Source of the DNA: Bimastos eiseni
Taxonomy: Eukaryota; Annelida; Clitellata; Crassiclitellata; Lumbricidae
Assembly (NCBI GenBank): GCA_959347315.1
Contig: OY365817.1
Location: 5,949,731-6,013,730 of the forward strand
DNA length: 64,000 bases
Reading direction: 5' to 3'
Under the pieces are notes generated by a model. It did no database searches. It saw nothing but the letters and a program-made list of their open reading frames with translations, and was not told the DNA's origin. A program made the translations under genes and the position numbers. Numbering within the stretch: position 1 is the first letter of the stretch; the number at the start of each line of letters is the position of its first letter. Shown here one piece after another: positions 42,353-55,078 of the stretch.

Positions 42353-43339
42353 GTTAGCTCTCCTTTATTATGATCCACACTAACAGAAGTCAGTTGATTC
42401 TAGTTTGGTAATTATGTACTGGGCATAGAACTTGAAGACCTCACGATGTCTATTTTACTTCTTGTTTTAAAAATGCTTTTCCAATGCTAGACACTAAGTG
42501 ACAGGAACCTTTTCTATAATGATTTTGTAATTAATAATAAAAATAATAAAGACAATTTATTGTTTGGTAGTGACTTGAAGACCTCATGTTGTCTATTTTA
42601 CTTTTTGTACACTTGAATAGCATACTGAGAGAGGAACGATCTGCATCGGCTCTGGTCTTCGCTTTGGCATCCTCTGCCATTCTATTTCCCTAACTCTCTC
42701 ATCCAGGTCCAGCCTCCCTCCATGGCGAACGACTATCTTGACTACAAGAACACGAAGTTTGACTCAATTCGCTAATCAACAAAAGGTGCTTCTGATGTCA
42801 TCCAGTCTTAAATGTAGAAGACCTTCACCTCCTCTGTTGGAAGCATCTGCTAAATCATATGAGCTAGACTTTTTACACCAGTTTTAATTGAGGATTCATT
42901 GCCATTCTAGCATTTGCTCTGTAGCTTCTCTCAGGGTTAAGCCCAGGTTGACGTCTCTAATGTCAGAAAGTGCAAGCGTTCACTGGATGTTCGCCATCTG
43001 AGCTACTTTCATCTGAGGCAACCCAGACAAAGCAGGAAACGTTGTTGATTAGAGAGAAAAATGGAAGAGTTCTTGGCTTGAGGAGGGCAGAGAGTCTAAC
43101 AAACAAACTCATAAATGAGTAACAGACAAACTCATAAAATTCAAGAAGTTCATATTTCCACAGCCAACTTGAAAGTACTGAAAGTCCATGATGGTGCATC
43201 CCCTTGAGTCTTCTACACTTGTGGGTTAGAGTCAACTGCTAGTACTCAAACCCTAATAAATATATAATCAGACTCTGTGTTCTAAATTTGCTGCATTTTT
43301 GGTATGCAAAGAACTCTTAAATGTAAAATTGCTGCTAAG

Positions 43340-43620
43340 TTATTAATTCATTTATTCGGTTGGGACTTTATGTTGAGCACTTCAGGGAAACTACTCAGAT
43401 GTGCTCCTTATTCCAATGTGTCCAAAAAGAGCAGTTTTAAGTTTAATGAGGAAACTCTCGAGCAGCATCCCAGGGTGTAGATTCAGCTCATGGGAAAGCC
43501 TTTCCAGATCACTGAACCAACCACAGATAAAGACTGATTCCGCAGAGTTGCAGTACAAGCGAAAGCAACCAAGAGAACTCCTTGTTCAACAGAGCTTATA
43601 AGGGATGCCCTGGGATACCT
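43340..43620 (-). repeat. Decayed LINE tail
   Basis: Starts ttaattcatttattcg and continues actactcagatgtgctcct, resembling the reversed 3' end of the common LINE, with an (attc)-like run. Coding traces are too weak to translate with confidence. Confidence 0.4.
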
Positions 43621-43889
43621 GAAACAGCTGAGCTCACAGCTCAAATGATATATTGAGGCATAGCCCTGGTTACTGTGACAAACCAAGGAAGCTACCTTGT
43701 ATTATGTGCTCTTATGGAGCCAGTGAAGGACCTCTAGCATGTAGCATTGTACCTGGACATGTATCACATAGCCATACTTTGGTGGAATTTTCCCAATGAG
43801 GCGTGCTGCAGAGCGAAATGCTAATCGACTAGATTTAGTATGAAATGACCTGCTGCCAGACTGACTTTCCCTTTCTCTGCCAGAGAAGT

Positions 43890-45500
43890 CAGAGTTGGAA
43901 TACCATCTGTTGCCTACTGTGAGGCTTTTGATCTTCTCAAGGGCATGGTCCCTAAATCATCTCCATTGGACTACATACCTCGACCACTTGTTGTCTCTTG
44001 TTTTGATGTTTTCTCTCACCTTGTTTTACACTTGGCTAACCTGCCTTTCACTGAAGGGTGTTTTCCATCATGCTTCACATCTGCTCTTGTTATGTCTCTA
44101 CATAAAAAGCCTGACCTTGACACTAGCAACCTCTTTCTAACTTCAGACCTATCTGCTGCTTCAAGAAGTTTACTAAGATCTGTAGACATCTTTTTCTGAC
44201 TGGTATCAGGAAAAGGAAACACATTTCTTCCTATCCCGTCTTTGTGCTTAATCAGTCAACTTACTGCAAAGGCTAATCCATTGAAACTGCTCTAGTCTCT
44301 ACACTAGATATCTGCTCGACCATTGACAATGGTAAATCCTGCCTCTCAGTATCTCAGTTGACCTAAGTACTGCCTTCAACACAGTAGATGATGATCAGTC
44401 CTTTCTTGACTCACCAAGGCTTCGGTGTATCTGGGATTGCTTCTCATTGGCTTCTTACCTGGGTGACCACAATCAGCAGATGATCATTGGTGCCGCTTGG
44501 TCTGAGTCGACACTTTGCACTGTGGAGTGTCGTAGAGATGTGTCCTTATCCCTTTCAATTTACAGTCCACAGTCATTCTTGTTGTTGAGCAATTTGGAAT
44601 CCAATTAAGACAGTGTTGTCCATATTGCTCTGTCACATCACACACTGATTAACTATAACTTGAGGAGTGCCTCCTACCTATGGTTCTGGTTCAACGATTT
44701 TGCGATAGACACAGACAAGTCTGATGCAGTTTGGTTCAGGCTGCTGCCCCTATGATTGGTAGTGTCCCTAGGTGTGCCACATTTCTGTGTACATGTGGGA
44801 TGTCCTCCACTGTGTCTGGGGTAGTGCACCTTTTAATCTTTGGGAGCTCTTTACCTTAACTTCGGCCTGCTCTAGTCGCCCATCTCTTCGCTCGGCCAAC
44901 AAAGGCAGGCGACTTTGGTTTTACAAGCTAGCTAGGAATGAACCGAGTTTGAATTTCTTGCAGAGTCCGAGTACTGAGTTTTACAAGTTTAATTTTGCCT
45001 CATTTTCTTGAGTTTTAGTTTGGCAGTTTGTTCAACTTTAGTTAATTATTTAGTTTTGCCTTATATGTATAGAAAACACTGGGAAGTAGTAACTTGTAAG
45101 CACTAACAGTATTTGTGTTTTAGATAGGTCGATTGTCGTTTTGTAAATGAAAATAACAGTATTTGTACTTTTAGTTACATCGATTGTCATTTTGTAAGTA
45201 AAAAAAAATCCAATTTCAAAACAGATGATCGGATAGATCAACACTTAGACCCATAGTTTGTCTGAGTCCGAGTAATGCCGAGTACCAAGAAAATTGAGCC
45301 GAGTTCCGAACCTAGTTTTGGTTCATCCCTAATGCTGCACTGCCACCAGACAGAATAGGGCCTTCTCAATTGTGGGTTCCTCTGTCTGGACCTGTGTTCT
45401 CTCCCATGGGACCTGCATAGCTCTTTGTATAAACTTCTAAAGACTTTTCTCTTTGGCCGGGCCTGGGTCGGGAGGGCCTCTGAGTAGTTATCATGAAGGG
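43890..45500 (+). pseudogene. CR1/L2-like LINE ORF2, heavily mutated
   Basis: GMVPKSSPLDYIPRPLV, HLANLPFTEGCFPSCF and SLHKKPDLDTSN correspond to the region just before RT in CR1/L2-like LINEs. Broken RT traces follow at 44230-44600. The C-terminal text after 45335 (ALPPDRIGPSQLWVPLSGPV) and a tail (ctgagtagttatcatgaagg, cactattta) complete it. A MITE at 44933-45331 splits the C-terminus. Confidence 0.6.
44933..45331. mobile_element. MITE inside LINE C-terminus
   Basis: Ends taggaatgaaccgag and the inverted ggttcatcccta. gagtccgagta occurs near both ends in related orientations. Removing it restores continuity of the LINE protein text. The flanking octamers (aagctagc and atgctgca) match poorly, so the class is unproven; hAT-like by the ends. 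Confidence 0.55.
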
Positions 45501-45544
45501 ACACTATTTAAAAAATTTAAATATTAAATTTAAATATCGGTTGA

Positions 45545-45850
45545 TGGATGTGCAAACAGACCTCTGAATACTTTTAGAGACATTGGAATCTGCTTTTCCT
45601 TGCTTATAAGTAACATCGTCAGCATAGAGGTGTCCCACTGCAGAATGTTTAGCATTGAGGAGTGGTGTATGTCAGCAGTGAGCATGAGTTAACTAGAGAA
45701 GTGGGCCAGCACAGAGCCTTGAGGAACCCCATAGTTAACAGGTGCCCACAGGGTGCAGGTGTCACCTAATATGATCATTTGTGTATGATTTATGAGATGA
45801 AAACTAGTGAAGAAGAGGACCACTTAAGACCAAAGGAGATCTCAAGTTGT
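45545..45850 (-). pseudogene. LINE RT fragment (GVPQGSVL and YADD)
   Basis: Minus-strand translation gives VNYGVPQGSVL and, in a nearby frame, HLYADDVTYK, both core RT motifs. They are close together and on the opposite strand to the surrounding LINEs. Downstream coding is not recognisable. Confidence 0.6.
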
Positions 45851-46180
45851 CAGTTTCTGCCATGTCAAATGCTGAAGAAGCATAAAAGAAGACCATAAGC
45901 ATAATGTGGGACTTGTGCTACATAAATAAGCTGTGAATATATATGGCACAGGAATACAACTTAAGACATAATGAAGATACAAATACATTTAAATGCATTC
46001 ATAAGGTATATTTGCTTAAACTTGTCCATCTGATTCAACTACCAACATAGACTGTACAAATAGGTGGTTCTATAAGAGTACAACTTATGATGCATCTTTA
46101 AAATAATTTTTGTGTAGAATATAATATTTTAAATATAATTAAAATATGACTGTTATAATATAATATTATTAATGTGATAG
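45851..46180. other. No gene recognised
   Basis: AT-rich, with taatataatatt-type runs at 46110-46170. No motif. Confidence 0.4.
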
Positions 46181-46184
46181 CTGT

Positions 46185-46460
46185 GTGGTGGATTTACGTT
46201 TAGTGCTTGGATCCCTTGATCTCTTGATCCCTTGCTCATCTGCTTGTCAGTTTGCCAGTGCCTCCACTAGTTGGAACTGCTCTTTCTTGGTGGTGGGCCC
46301 CTTAACTGGAATGGTCTCCCTCTGGAGCTTTGCCTCTTGCTCATTTCCTTCTCTCTTATGTTATTTTCTCACTTTAAGACTTCATTTTAGCCTTGCTGGA
46401 GCGCCTCTGAGTAGTTTTCGTGCGGGGGAACTATACAAATGTTCAATATGAATGCATAAC
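46185..46460 (+). pseudogene. LINE C-terminal tail
   Basis: The text FASASTSWNCSFLVVGPLTG followed by FLTLRLHFSLAGAPLSSF and then tagttttcgtgcgggggaac with tatacaaatgttc is the closing region and 3' tail of the CR1/L2-like LINE. It is 5'-truncated. Confidence 0.55.
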
Positions 46461-46599
46461 CAATCATTTGAAGTTCATGGGCGGATATAATTTGTCGCGT
46501 GCTTTGCTATGGAACGTATATCTGCAGATTTTATTCTTGAATATGGAATCATGGGATTGTTGTCACTATGTTGAAAATGTATCAATTACACCATGTAAA

Positions 46600-47770
46600 A
46601 GAATTGTTATAGTGCATATGTACCATGCTGTTACATTCCATTTCCTAGTTAACATCTTTGGAGCTATTATTGACTCTGGCAAAGTGACTCTTTTGGCGTT
46701 CTTCAATATAAGTGCAGCCTTCGACACACTCTCCTGCCTTGACCGCCTTTCTACTTCCTTAGGTATCTGATGAAGCGCTCCTCTCGAGTCCTCTGGCTGC
46801 GCTCGTTTGTGTGTGGTCTTTGGTTCAACCTGCACTGGCTGCACTCTCTCAGGGATCGGTCCTGGCCCCCATCCTTTTTATTCTGTACACTTCTGCTCTA
46901 GGCAGCATCCTCCCTCCTCTCTCAAAAATTTTTGTCTTCCACCAGTATGCTGATGGCATACAGGCCTAACTTCATGGGCCCCCTTCCTCAGCTTTGCATA
47001 TGCTTGAGCACATGCTGGAGGTGTCCACTGTTCTGGACTTCTGGCTCTCTTCTAATTGCCTCTCCCGGAACCTTAGCAAAACTCAGTACATCTGGCTTGG
47101 TGACCGAGTCTAGCTAGGCAGGATCGACTTGGAGACCCTCTGTCAGGCTTTCCCAACATCTGCTTTCCCTATCTGTTCTAGTTCTGGGCCTCCATCGTGA
47201 CCCAACCCTTTCCCTATATCTGGCCACATAAATGCCCTGTCCCACTCCTGCTTCTATCGCCTGTGCCAGATCCGCTCTATTAGACATGCTGTGTCCACGC
47301 TTGTGCATGCTCTGATCTGTTCGTTCTAGGGTAGACTTTGGCAACATGACCTTCTTTGGACTCTCCTCTCACAAAATTTCTAAGCTCCAATTCATCCTCA
47401 ATGGGGCTGCCTGACTAATTGGTGGGATTCCAAAATTTGGTCACATCTCTTCCTTCATTCATAAATCACTGGCTCCCAGCACTTCAACACATTCGTTTCA
47501 AGACCCTTGCATTTATGCGTAAATGTCTCCTTGTGTCTGCCCCACTTGCCTTCGGCTCTTTGCGCTAGTGTATCCTCTATTCCGCACCGGGTTTCCCTTT
47601 GTTCCTCTGCCCGCAGACTTCTGCTAGTTCCTCGCATGCGCTCTGCCACGACTCAATCTTGAAGCTTTGCCTGCGTGGTCCCACCATCTTCCTCTTCGGG
47701 AGGAGCTGTTCTCTCCCCCTGGTGCCTACCGGAGGCGCCTGAAGACTTTCCTATTCCCCGTTTAGCTACC
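46600..47770 (+). pseudogene. CR1/L2-like LINE RT to 3' end
   Basis: GKVTLLAFFNISAAFDTLSC is the first Asp motif of RT (usual form LL.LLD.SAAFDTVDH). Frame-shifted copies of the later motifs follow: APILFILYTSALG (46866), HQYADGIQA with the second catalytic Asp changed to Gly (46945), NLSKTQYIWLG (47072), then a C-terminal part to about 47765. The altered YADG and many shifts show it is dead. Confidence 0.65.
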
Positions 47771-48010
47771 GTTTATACTCGACTATAAGTCGATTCAAGT
47801 ATAGGTAGAAGTGCAATTTTTGGACAAAAATAGCGTCCAAATTTGACGGCTCGAATATATGTCGAACTCATAAAATCAAAAACGAATGTTAAATCGAGAG
47901 GTATAGCTTGATATCTGCTGTCTTTCGGCGGAGAAGTTCAGCGGATTTCTCCGCAAAATATGCATTTTACTATGAGCAAATTAATGCATGCGGTCGTCAT
48001 AAATCAAGAT
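47768..48010. mobile_element. TA-flanked MITE (Tc1/mariner-like), end A, truncated
   Basis: After ta, ccgtttatactcgactataa begins a stretch that is the reverse complement of 50390-50500. The stretch runs on to about 48010 (aattaatgcatgcggtcgtc). The opposite end is missing. Confidence 0.65.
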
Positions 48011-48213
48011 ATGTGACCGCGCATGGGAAAAACCTCACAAAGTTGGAAATTTTGTAAATGTCGTTTATAATTTTTTTAAATACAACAACTATATTGCTGA
48101 TTAATGTGGTGAAAACAGTATATTTGTATCTTTAATATTGACAAGGTTATGATTTTTTAAGAATTGAAGTCCTAGCATTTTGAGAACTCATTATTTCGAG
48201 TAATCACAAGTTT

Positions 48214-48600
48214 AAAATTGCCTTCATTGTGTGAACTGTATAAAGTTGAATAGAATTTGTAGCATAATTTAGTTGAGTGCTCTTGATGCAGAAATGTCTG
48301 TTCCTTCCAATGGTGCCAACGGTATTCTTTTAAAAATTAAACTGAAACAATGGCAAAATTTATAGAGATGCTCTGTTGCCATTAAACTCCGTACATTTGT
48401 GCGAACGATCCAAGGTAAAAACGGCCTTCGTTGTGTGACCGATGGTACAGTCAATAGAGTTTTCAGCATGATTTAGTTTTGTGTTCTAGATGCAGAAATA
48501 TCTGCCATTTCCAATGGTGTCAACGGCATGTCTTGGAAAATTAAATTGAAGCAATGGCACAGATTCTGAGAGATGTTATATATTGCCATTGAATGAAAAT
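48214..48600. repeat. Tandem duplication, two ~200-bp units
   Basis: The unit at 48214-48395 is repeated at 48418-48597. Shared blocks include gatgcagaaat.tctg, ccaatggtg.caacgg, aaattaaa.tgaa and gcaatggca. Minus-strand frames give similar peptides twice (ISASRALN and ISASRTQN), but I do not regard them as genes. Confidence 0.75.
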
Positions 48601-49470
48601 AATCCCTGCAGCGGTGCCCGATTCGATCAAAACCGGGTGCCATCATTATTAATCTAGGCATCCGATTCGTCATTAAAATCATTCTAATCCTCATTTCCAC
48701 AACACTATCGCAGAAGTAATAATTAATAATATCTAGCAAACGATCCTTTCGATCAATTATAGAAAAAATAAATGCTCTAAGTTCATTTATTAATCGTGCG
48801 CTTTCATACTGTATTTGGTTTTCGGCCATGGCATTAGTAATAATTTCGCTTTCGTCAGATGGCGCTATGGGTTATTTTGATTAAACAGTGATAGTGCACT
48901 TCAAAACTTATTTATTGTCATTTCTTGAGCCATTAAAATTATTCATTTTGCACTCCGGTGGTCTTAGAAATGACTATTATGTTGTAAATTGAATCTGCCA
49001 CCATTATGACCGTGCTCATTGACCTGTATTAGCCATAATATTGACCCGGCTTAAGTCGCGATTTATTGTGAGCTCCAAACAATAACAGTCGTAGTAAATT
49101 AGGCTGTATTCGTATGCACTTGCGGTTGGGATAGATAGCTTCAGCAGAAAAAAGTAGTCCAGGACATGAATAAGTAATGTCTATGCTATTTCAACAAGAA
49201 TTGTAACGATATTAAAATTGATGCGCACATGACTGGTCCGAAGTGGGATATTATTAAGACAACTGAGGTACAAAAGAAGTCAAATGAAAATATTTGTATC
49301 AGTTTGTTTGTCATGTAACTCTGGGATTTAGTAGTTGAAATATAAATTTTTAATAATATGCAAAAAAACTTTTTTGACCGATTTACGCATTCATGACCTT
49401 TCAGCTGGATTTCCGAGGTTTCAGTCAGCGCGACCTGTCTGTTTAATCCCATGCTCAGTCACTTATATAC
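48601..49470. other. No gene recognised; small minus frame
   Basis: A 118-codon minus-strand frame (48829-48473) begins MAENQIQYESARLINELRAF and includes an acidic/arginine-rich region. I do not recognise it. Its far end runs into the tandem duplication, so it is probably chance or a decayed transposon ORF. Confidence 0.3.
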
Positions 49471-49471
49471 C

Positions 49472-50501
49472 GTATATACTCGACTATAAGTCGAGAAATT
49501 AAAGACTATTTCAGGACGGCGAAATAGGTCTTTCGACTTATACTAGAGAGGCAAAATAATGGGAGATTTTCGGACCATAGTAGAACAGTAGATATCAAAC
49601 TATATATCTTGATTTATGAAGGCCGCATGCATTAATATTGATCTGCCCATGGTAAAATAAATATTTCGCGGGGAAATCCGCCAAAACACAGCAGATATCA
49701 GCCTATACCTCTTGTTGAATGCTATAACTGAGAAAATGATTAAGGCTCCAGGGATATGATAAAAAATTTCAATTTAATCATTTATACACAAGTTCAGCCA
49801 AGAAGACAGCAAAACGACACGGAAGTCAAGAAACTGCTGACGGTCGATACGCAGACAAGACAGGCACAACTTCAACACGGTTGTCCTCGAAGAAAATGGA
49901 ACCGCGAGAGAACGGCGTACATTAAACAGGGAATGTTCCTTTCTAGCTTAATGACTAACAACTGAGATTCAGACAGTCACACGCAGAAAATCAGCAACGG
50001 GCTGAACGCTTACGACCTTCGAAAACAAGAATGACTGTCAGAACTCCCTTAGAATAATGTGTTCCTTCTATTTGTAGAGAAGGACACTCCTAGTTAAAGA
50101 CACTCCTATTTAAACTTTACTCTCCATTGCACAGAGCAGGAGAAAGAGAGATCCAAAGAAAAGGATGTCCAATGAGACAATCCCACATTTATACAAGCAC
50201 AGGTATAGGCCACAACGGTAAACTATAGGGCAGGTTATGCACGTGTTCCCAACACTCCAATTATCACTGCTGCATGCATTAATATTGATCTACCAATAGT
50301 AAAATATATATTTCGCCGAGAAATCCGCTGAACTTCTCCGCCAAAAGACAGCAGATATCAAGCTATACTTCTCGATTTATCACTCGTTTTTGATTTTATG
50401 GGTTCGACTTATAATCTAGCCGTCAATTTTGGACGTTATTTTTGTCCAAAAATTGCATTTTGACTTATATTTGAATCGACTTATAGTCGAGTATGTACGG
50501 T
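49472..50501. mobile_element. TA-flanked MITE (Tc1/mariner-like), complete
   Basis: Left end ta|ccgtatatactcgactataa and right end ttatagtcgagtatgtacgg|ta form inverted termini of about 24 bases with one mismatch, flanked by TA on both sides. The interior has a block (gcatgcattaatattgatct, then cagcagatatca) present twice, at 49625 and 50273, suggesting an internal insertion or duplication. Related ends lie at 47768, 50624, 51026 and 55830. Confidence 0.75.
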
Positions 50502-50502
50502 A

Positions 50503-50626
50503 GTTGGATATTTGCGGTCTGAAAATCTCCCATTATTTTGTCTCTCGAGTATAAGTCGAAATACCTATTTTGCTGTCCTGAAATAGTCTTAAATTTCTCG
50601 ACTTATAGTCGAGTATATACAGTATG
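50503..50626. repeat. Second end B of the TA-flanked MITE
   Basis: tctgaaaatctcccattatt through gactatt.gtcg-like text is the reverse complement of 49472-49575, ending gtcgagtatatacag|ta. It abuts the complete element head to tail. Confidence 0.65.
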
Positions 50627-50721
50627 TGTTGAATCCTGAGCACATCTGATATTGAGTGGTGCTATATAAATGCTATATTACATTACAGGCTAAGGACCTA
50701 TATTAGAATCTAATTGGCTAA

Positions 50722-51006
50722 GGAATATTACTTGATTTCAGGAATATTACTTGATTTCAGGAATATTACTTGATTTCAGGAATATTACTTGATTTCAGGA
50801 ATATTACTTGATTTCAGGAATATTACTTGATTTCAGGAATATTACTTGATTTCAGGAATATTACTTGATTTCAGGAATATTACTTGATTTCAGGAATATT
50901 ACTTGATTTCAGGAATATTACTTGATTTCAGGAATATTACTTGATTTCAGGAATATTACTTGATTTCAGGAATATTACTTGATTTCAGGAATATTACTTG
51001 ATTTCA
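50722..51006. repeat. 19-bp minisatellite, 15 identical copies
   Basis: The unit ggaatattacttgatttca is repeated fifteen times exactly over 285 bases. No substitutions are visible between copies. The array sits inside diverged sequence with single ggctaaggaatatt-like units at its left edge. Confidence 0.95.
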
Positions 51007-51383
51007 TTTGGCTGAGAATTATTACCGTATATACTCGACTATAAGTCGAGAAATTTATTACTATTTCAGGATGACAAAAATCATCAGTGACTTATATATA
51101 AATACTCGATAGACAAAATATACAGGACATTTTTGGACTGAATATGCAACATAGACTTAGAAATTAAACTGTCAGTTGTCTTTTGTTTTAACATTGTTTT
51201 TCAAGAACAATCACATTTCCGCAAAGTACCGACAACAAATGATCAAAATGAAATATAATTCTTTTATAGTAATCTTTATATATACTTCTGCAATGTAATA
51301 TATATTTCATGCATCGAATGCAAATTCCTCTATTATTGCTTGCTGAGATCGCCGCCTAAAGAAATCAAATATCAAAGTACAAC

Positions 51384-51960
51384 TAGAGATGTACTGATAT
51401 CACTTTTTGCCGATTATGCCGACACCAATTATTGCCGATTATTCATTTGCTGATACTCGATTATTTAGCCGATCGTTTAGCCGATTATTTAGCCAATTAT
51501 TTCATTGTGTTTCTCAAGATGTCCGGTTCCAAAAGATAGACCTACTGCTACTGCCTATTGTTGTGATACAAGCAAACACTTGCTCCGTAGAAGACGTATG
51601 CATGTAGTTGGGAACTAATCCTAGGCTTTCAATATGGATTAGACACACCGCCCACCATCGAACTGTGCCCAGGGTAATTAGAGGCCAAGGAACGGCTGGA
51701 AAATTTACAGCCACCCATCTTGTCTCAGGCATCTGAAATGTTTTAGGGAGATCTGATTGGCAGCTAGCATGTATTCATTAGGCATACCTCCACGATGATG
51801 TATATTCATCGGTTTCTCTGTTGAATTGGCCAGCCGTTCCTTGGCTTGAATTGACCAGCTGTTCCTTTGCCTTTAAAGCCATTGTATGGCGACCTCTCAG
51901 TTTTACGCTAAACCAGAGCAACTGGTCGAACTGTTCAATTCTCTTCCCAACAACCCGTTG
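51384..51960. mobile_element. hAT family A copy, inverted
   Basis: Begins tagagatgtactgatatcac and reads as the reverse complement of the right half of 36278-37054 (attgttgtgatacaag, actgtgcccagggtaatt, ggcagctagcatgtattc). The far terminus is missing. Confidence 0.7.
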
Positions 51961-53753
51961 CAAAAATATTGAACATTAACATAGAGGGCATATAATGTAA
52001 AGTCTGGTTTAGTGCAAAGTAGTTATGAATTTGGAAGTTCTATGTTTTAGGAATTATATTATAATGCCAATAATGCTTACCAAGTACTTACCAAATAATG
52101 ATGCCAATACTGCTGATGTTGAGTTTGCCCAAGAACAATACAAAGAAAATTTTTCCGGATTGATAGTAATAGTTGACAGTTTGATGACGAGTTTTAAGGA
52201 TTTATTGTTATTGTTTGGCTTGCGAATGAAGCTATTAATATCAGTATTACTATCATGAACTTGAATTTTTATTCACATGCAACATTTTTATTACACTTCA
52301 TTGTTGATGCTTTCATTACTTACTAAATTTATTATACCAACTGGAAGCAGTGAACAGAAGTTAGTCACATATTGATTACTTAGTACTTAGTCCTTCCTGT
52401 GTAGGTCTACACATCGAGCAACACACTTCCTCCATTCATCTCTGTCCAAAGCCAGTGTCTCAGCCTCTTGCCACGATATCTCCAAACATTTTAGGTCGTC
52501 TCTTACGGTCTCTGGCCAGTTTTTTCTCGGTCTTCCTCTCCTCCGTCACTCTCCCGCACACCAGGACATCACTGTTTAGCTCTTCTCTCCTCCTTCATGC
52601 GACAGACATGTTCCATCCACCTTAGTCTTCTCCTTCTGATGTTGCTCTCTATGTCTTCTTGTCCCGTTTTCTCTCGTACAATCTTGTTGGTTATCTTGTC
52701 TCTCCATGATATATGCAAGATTCTTTGCAGCCATCTGGGATGAGCCACCTCCAGTCTCTTCCTGTTTGCCACTGTCATTGGCCACGCCTCAGATCCATAC
52801 AACAGTGTACTCAACTGCCATGGCATTGTACAGGCGGACCTTGGTCCTTAAACTACATCCATATTTCTTCCAGATATTTGTGAGCCTCTCAAATGCAGTG
52901 TTTGCCTTTCCTATTAGTATCTTTATTTCTTTGTCACAGCTGCTATCCGATGACATGAGGTAGCAGAAGGCGTCCACAGATTCCACCTCTCTTCCGTCAA
53001 TTAAGATCTTGTCTTCTTCGCTCCATTTCCCAACTTTCATCATTTTTTATTTTTCCGGGTTGATAGTAAGTCCCATCTTTTCCGTCTATGCTCATGTCCT
53101 GCTTGTTAGATTCTTCATCCCCACCAGGTATGGTCCAGTAGGGCAATGTCTTCAGCGAAGTCCAGATTGTTCAATCTGTCATCTTCATTCCATATCAGTC
53201 CCGTGTTGACCTTTCTTGTTGCCCTTGTCTATAACGATTGCAAAAATCATTGGAGACAAAACACATCCCTGTCGCACTCCTGTTATGATATGAAACCACT
53301 CACCCTCCTCTCCATCATATCTCGCAGCTTCTACTATGGTAGAAGCTTCTGATGATGTCAATTACCTTTGCAGGAATTCGTTACCCCTTCATTATTTTCC
53401 ATATTGACTCCCTGTGCACACTATTGAATGCCTTCCTGAAATTGATAAATTGACCAGGATGGATTTATCGTACATTAAGGCCTTCTCTACAATTTGTCTG
53501 AGTGTGAAGATCTGTTCGCTGCAGGATCTTCCAGGTCGGAAACCTACCTGCTCCTGTCGCAGCCGCTCGTCTACTGCGGATCTCATGCGGTTCAGTAGCA
53601 CCATAGCCAGGACTTTTCTGGGAACCGATAGCAGAGTGATGCCCAAGAATTCTTGGGAATTGGAATGCTTCTGGCACTTTTCCCGCCATCCATATTTTGT
53701 TGCACACTGCACAGTTCTGTTAGTTGCCTGACCATGGTCTCGCCTCCATATTT

Positions 53754-54390
53754 GTGACAGCTTAGCACGAAATCAGTCATATAGTTCCAAATTGGAAAAA
53801 TGGGTTTTTGATGTAACATTATAGAACTTCTTAGTAGGTTTCCATAACTGCTTCTGTTTCCCTTATATCTTATACCTGAGAAAAGTTATGTCAATTTAAA
53901 ATTGTACTGTGATCTCAATCTCTTTTGAGTAAATCGCTTCCAAAGTTTGTGAGATTAAGTGATCATTTTTCCGTAGAATGGTATTTCTTTGCATGTGACC
54001 GCTTACTCAAGCTATGAATGGCTTAAATTAAAAGCTAATCCATTTTGGATACACATGACGGCTAGAGGAGATGTTAAGCTTGCAGGCAATACCATTTTTG
54101 TAGGGGTGCAAGCATGGGAAAATGACGTAATAGGCCTAGAAAATCATCATAAATTTCATAAAAGTGCAAAACTTCTATTTTGAAATTAGTGTGGAATCCA
54201 ATAAATATTCTTTAAAAAATATTTAGCATTATTTTATAGCAAAAGCAATTAACAATATATGTTTATTAATGATTTGTTTAATCATTCGTGCAAAAATGTC
54301 AAAAGTGATGAAAAATGGATTTTCCCACTAAAAGACCAAAAATAAGACATTTATTAAAATGCGACTTCTGACTGGTTTCGTGAGAAATGG
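53754..54390. mobile_element. MITE, 637 bp, inside LINE
   Basis: The subterminal motif cacgaaatcagtca near the left end is mirrored by cacgaaaccagtca on the opposite strand at the right end. The flanking octamers ccatattt (53746-53753) and tcatattt (54391-54398) match at 7 of 8. The LINE resumes at the right border. No transposase. Confidence 0.65.
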
Positions 54391-54579
54391 TCATATTTAA
54401 GTAATTTGGCTCTTATTCCATCACCTCCTGCTGCCTTTTTATTTTTAAGATTTTTTATTGCTTTTCGTATTTCTTCCACCCCAAGTGCCCCAGTGTCGAT
54501 TTCCAGATCCTCCCTCATAGTGTTGTTTTCGTTAACGAAAATGGCAATTAACGAAAGAAATACGAATAACGTCACACCA

Positions 54580-54665
54580 TTTTATTTTTATGTGGTTCAA
54601 AAATTTTGTTTTGGTTTTAGTTAACTAAAACCAAAACAAAATTTTTGAACCACATAAAAATAAAA
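54580..54665. repeat. 86-bp perfect palindrome
   Basis: Two 43-base arms meet without a spacer at 54622/54623 and are exact reverse complements. The centre is ggttttagttaactaaaacc. Confidence 0.95.
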
Positions 54666-55041
54666 CGAAATTTGTGGCAATTAAGACTAAAAAGAAACGG
54701 AAATAGATGCAACGAAAACTAGAACTATATTTAGCCAGACTAAAACAAATATGTCTGCTTGAAAATGTTCCTAACTTAGGCACCTATTCGTTGTTTGCAT
54801 GATTTGTACATAATTCTGCAAATGGTGTGACGTTATACAGTACCTCTTCTAAGATACGAGGAGAATGAGATGTGTCTACTTCCGGTTACCGTTTACCGTG
54901 AATTCGAATCCTATATTTTTTATTTAGCGATAATGCATGGTACTTATAATGTATAGTACTTACTGTGAAAAGTTCACTTAATTAATTCAGAAATGTTGAA
55001 ATTTTCATTTCTCTTGTCTTTTGCCTCATGTGTGACGAATG

Positions 55042-55078
55042 TCAATGGTAGACCATGATAATTATGGTCTACCATTGA
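55042..55078. repeat. Hairpin, 15-bp perfect arms
   Basis: tcaatggtagaccat and atggtctaccattga are separated by 7 bases. It is a second strong hairpin in the same MITE. Confidence 0.9.

Noticed and set aside
50722..51006. CRISPR-like regular array
   Set aside because: Units are directly adjacent with no spacers, and the genome is clearly eukaryotic. It is a minisatellite.
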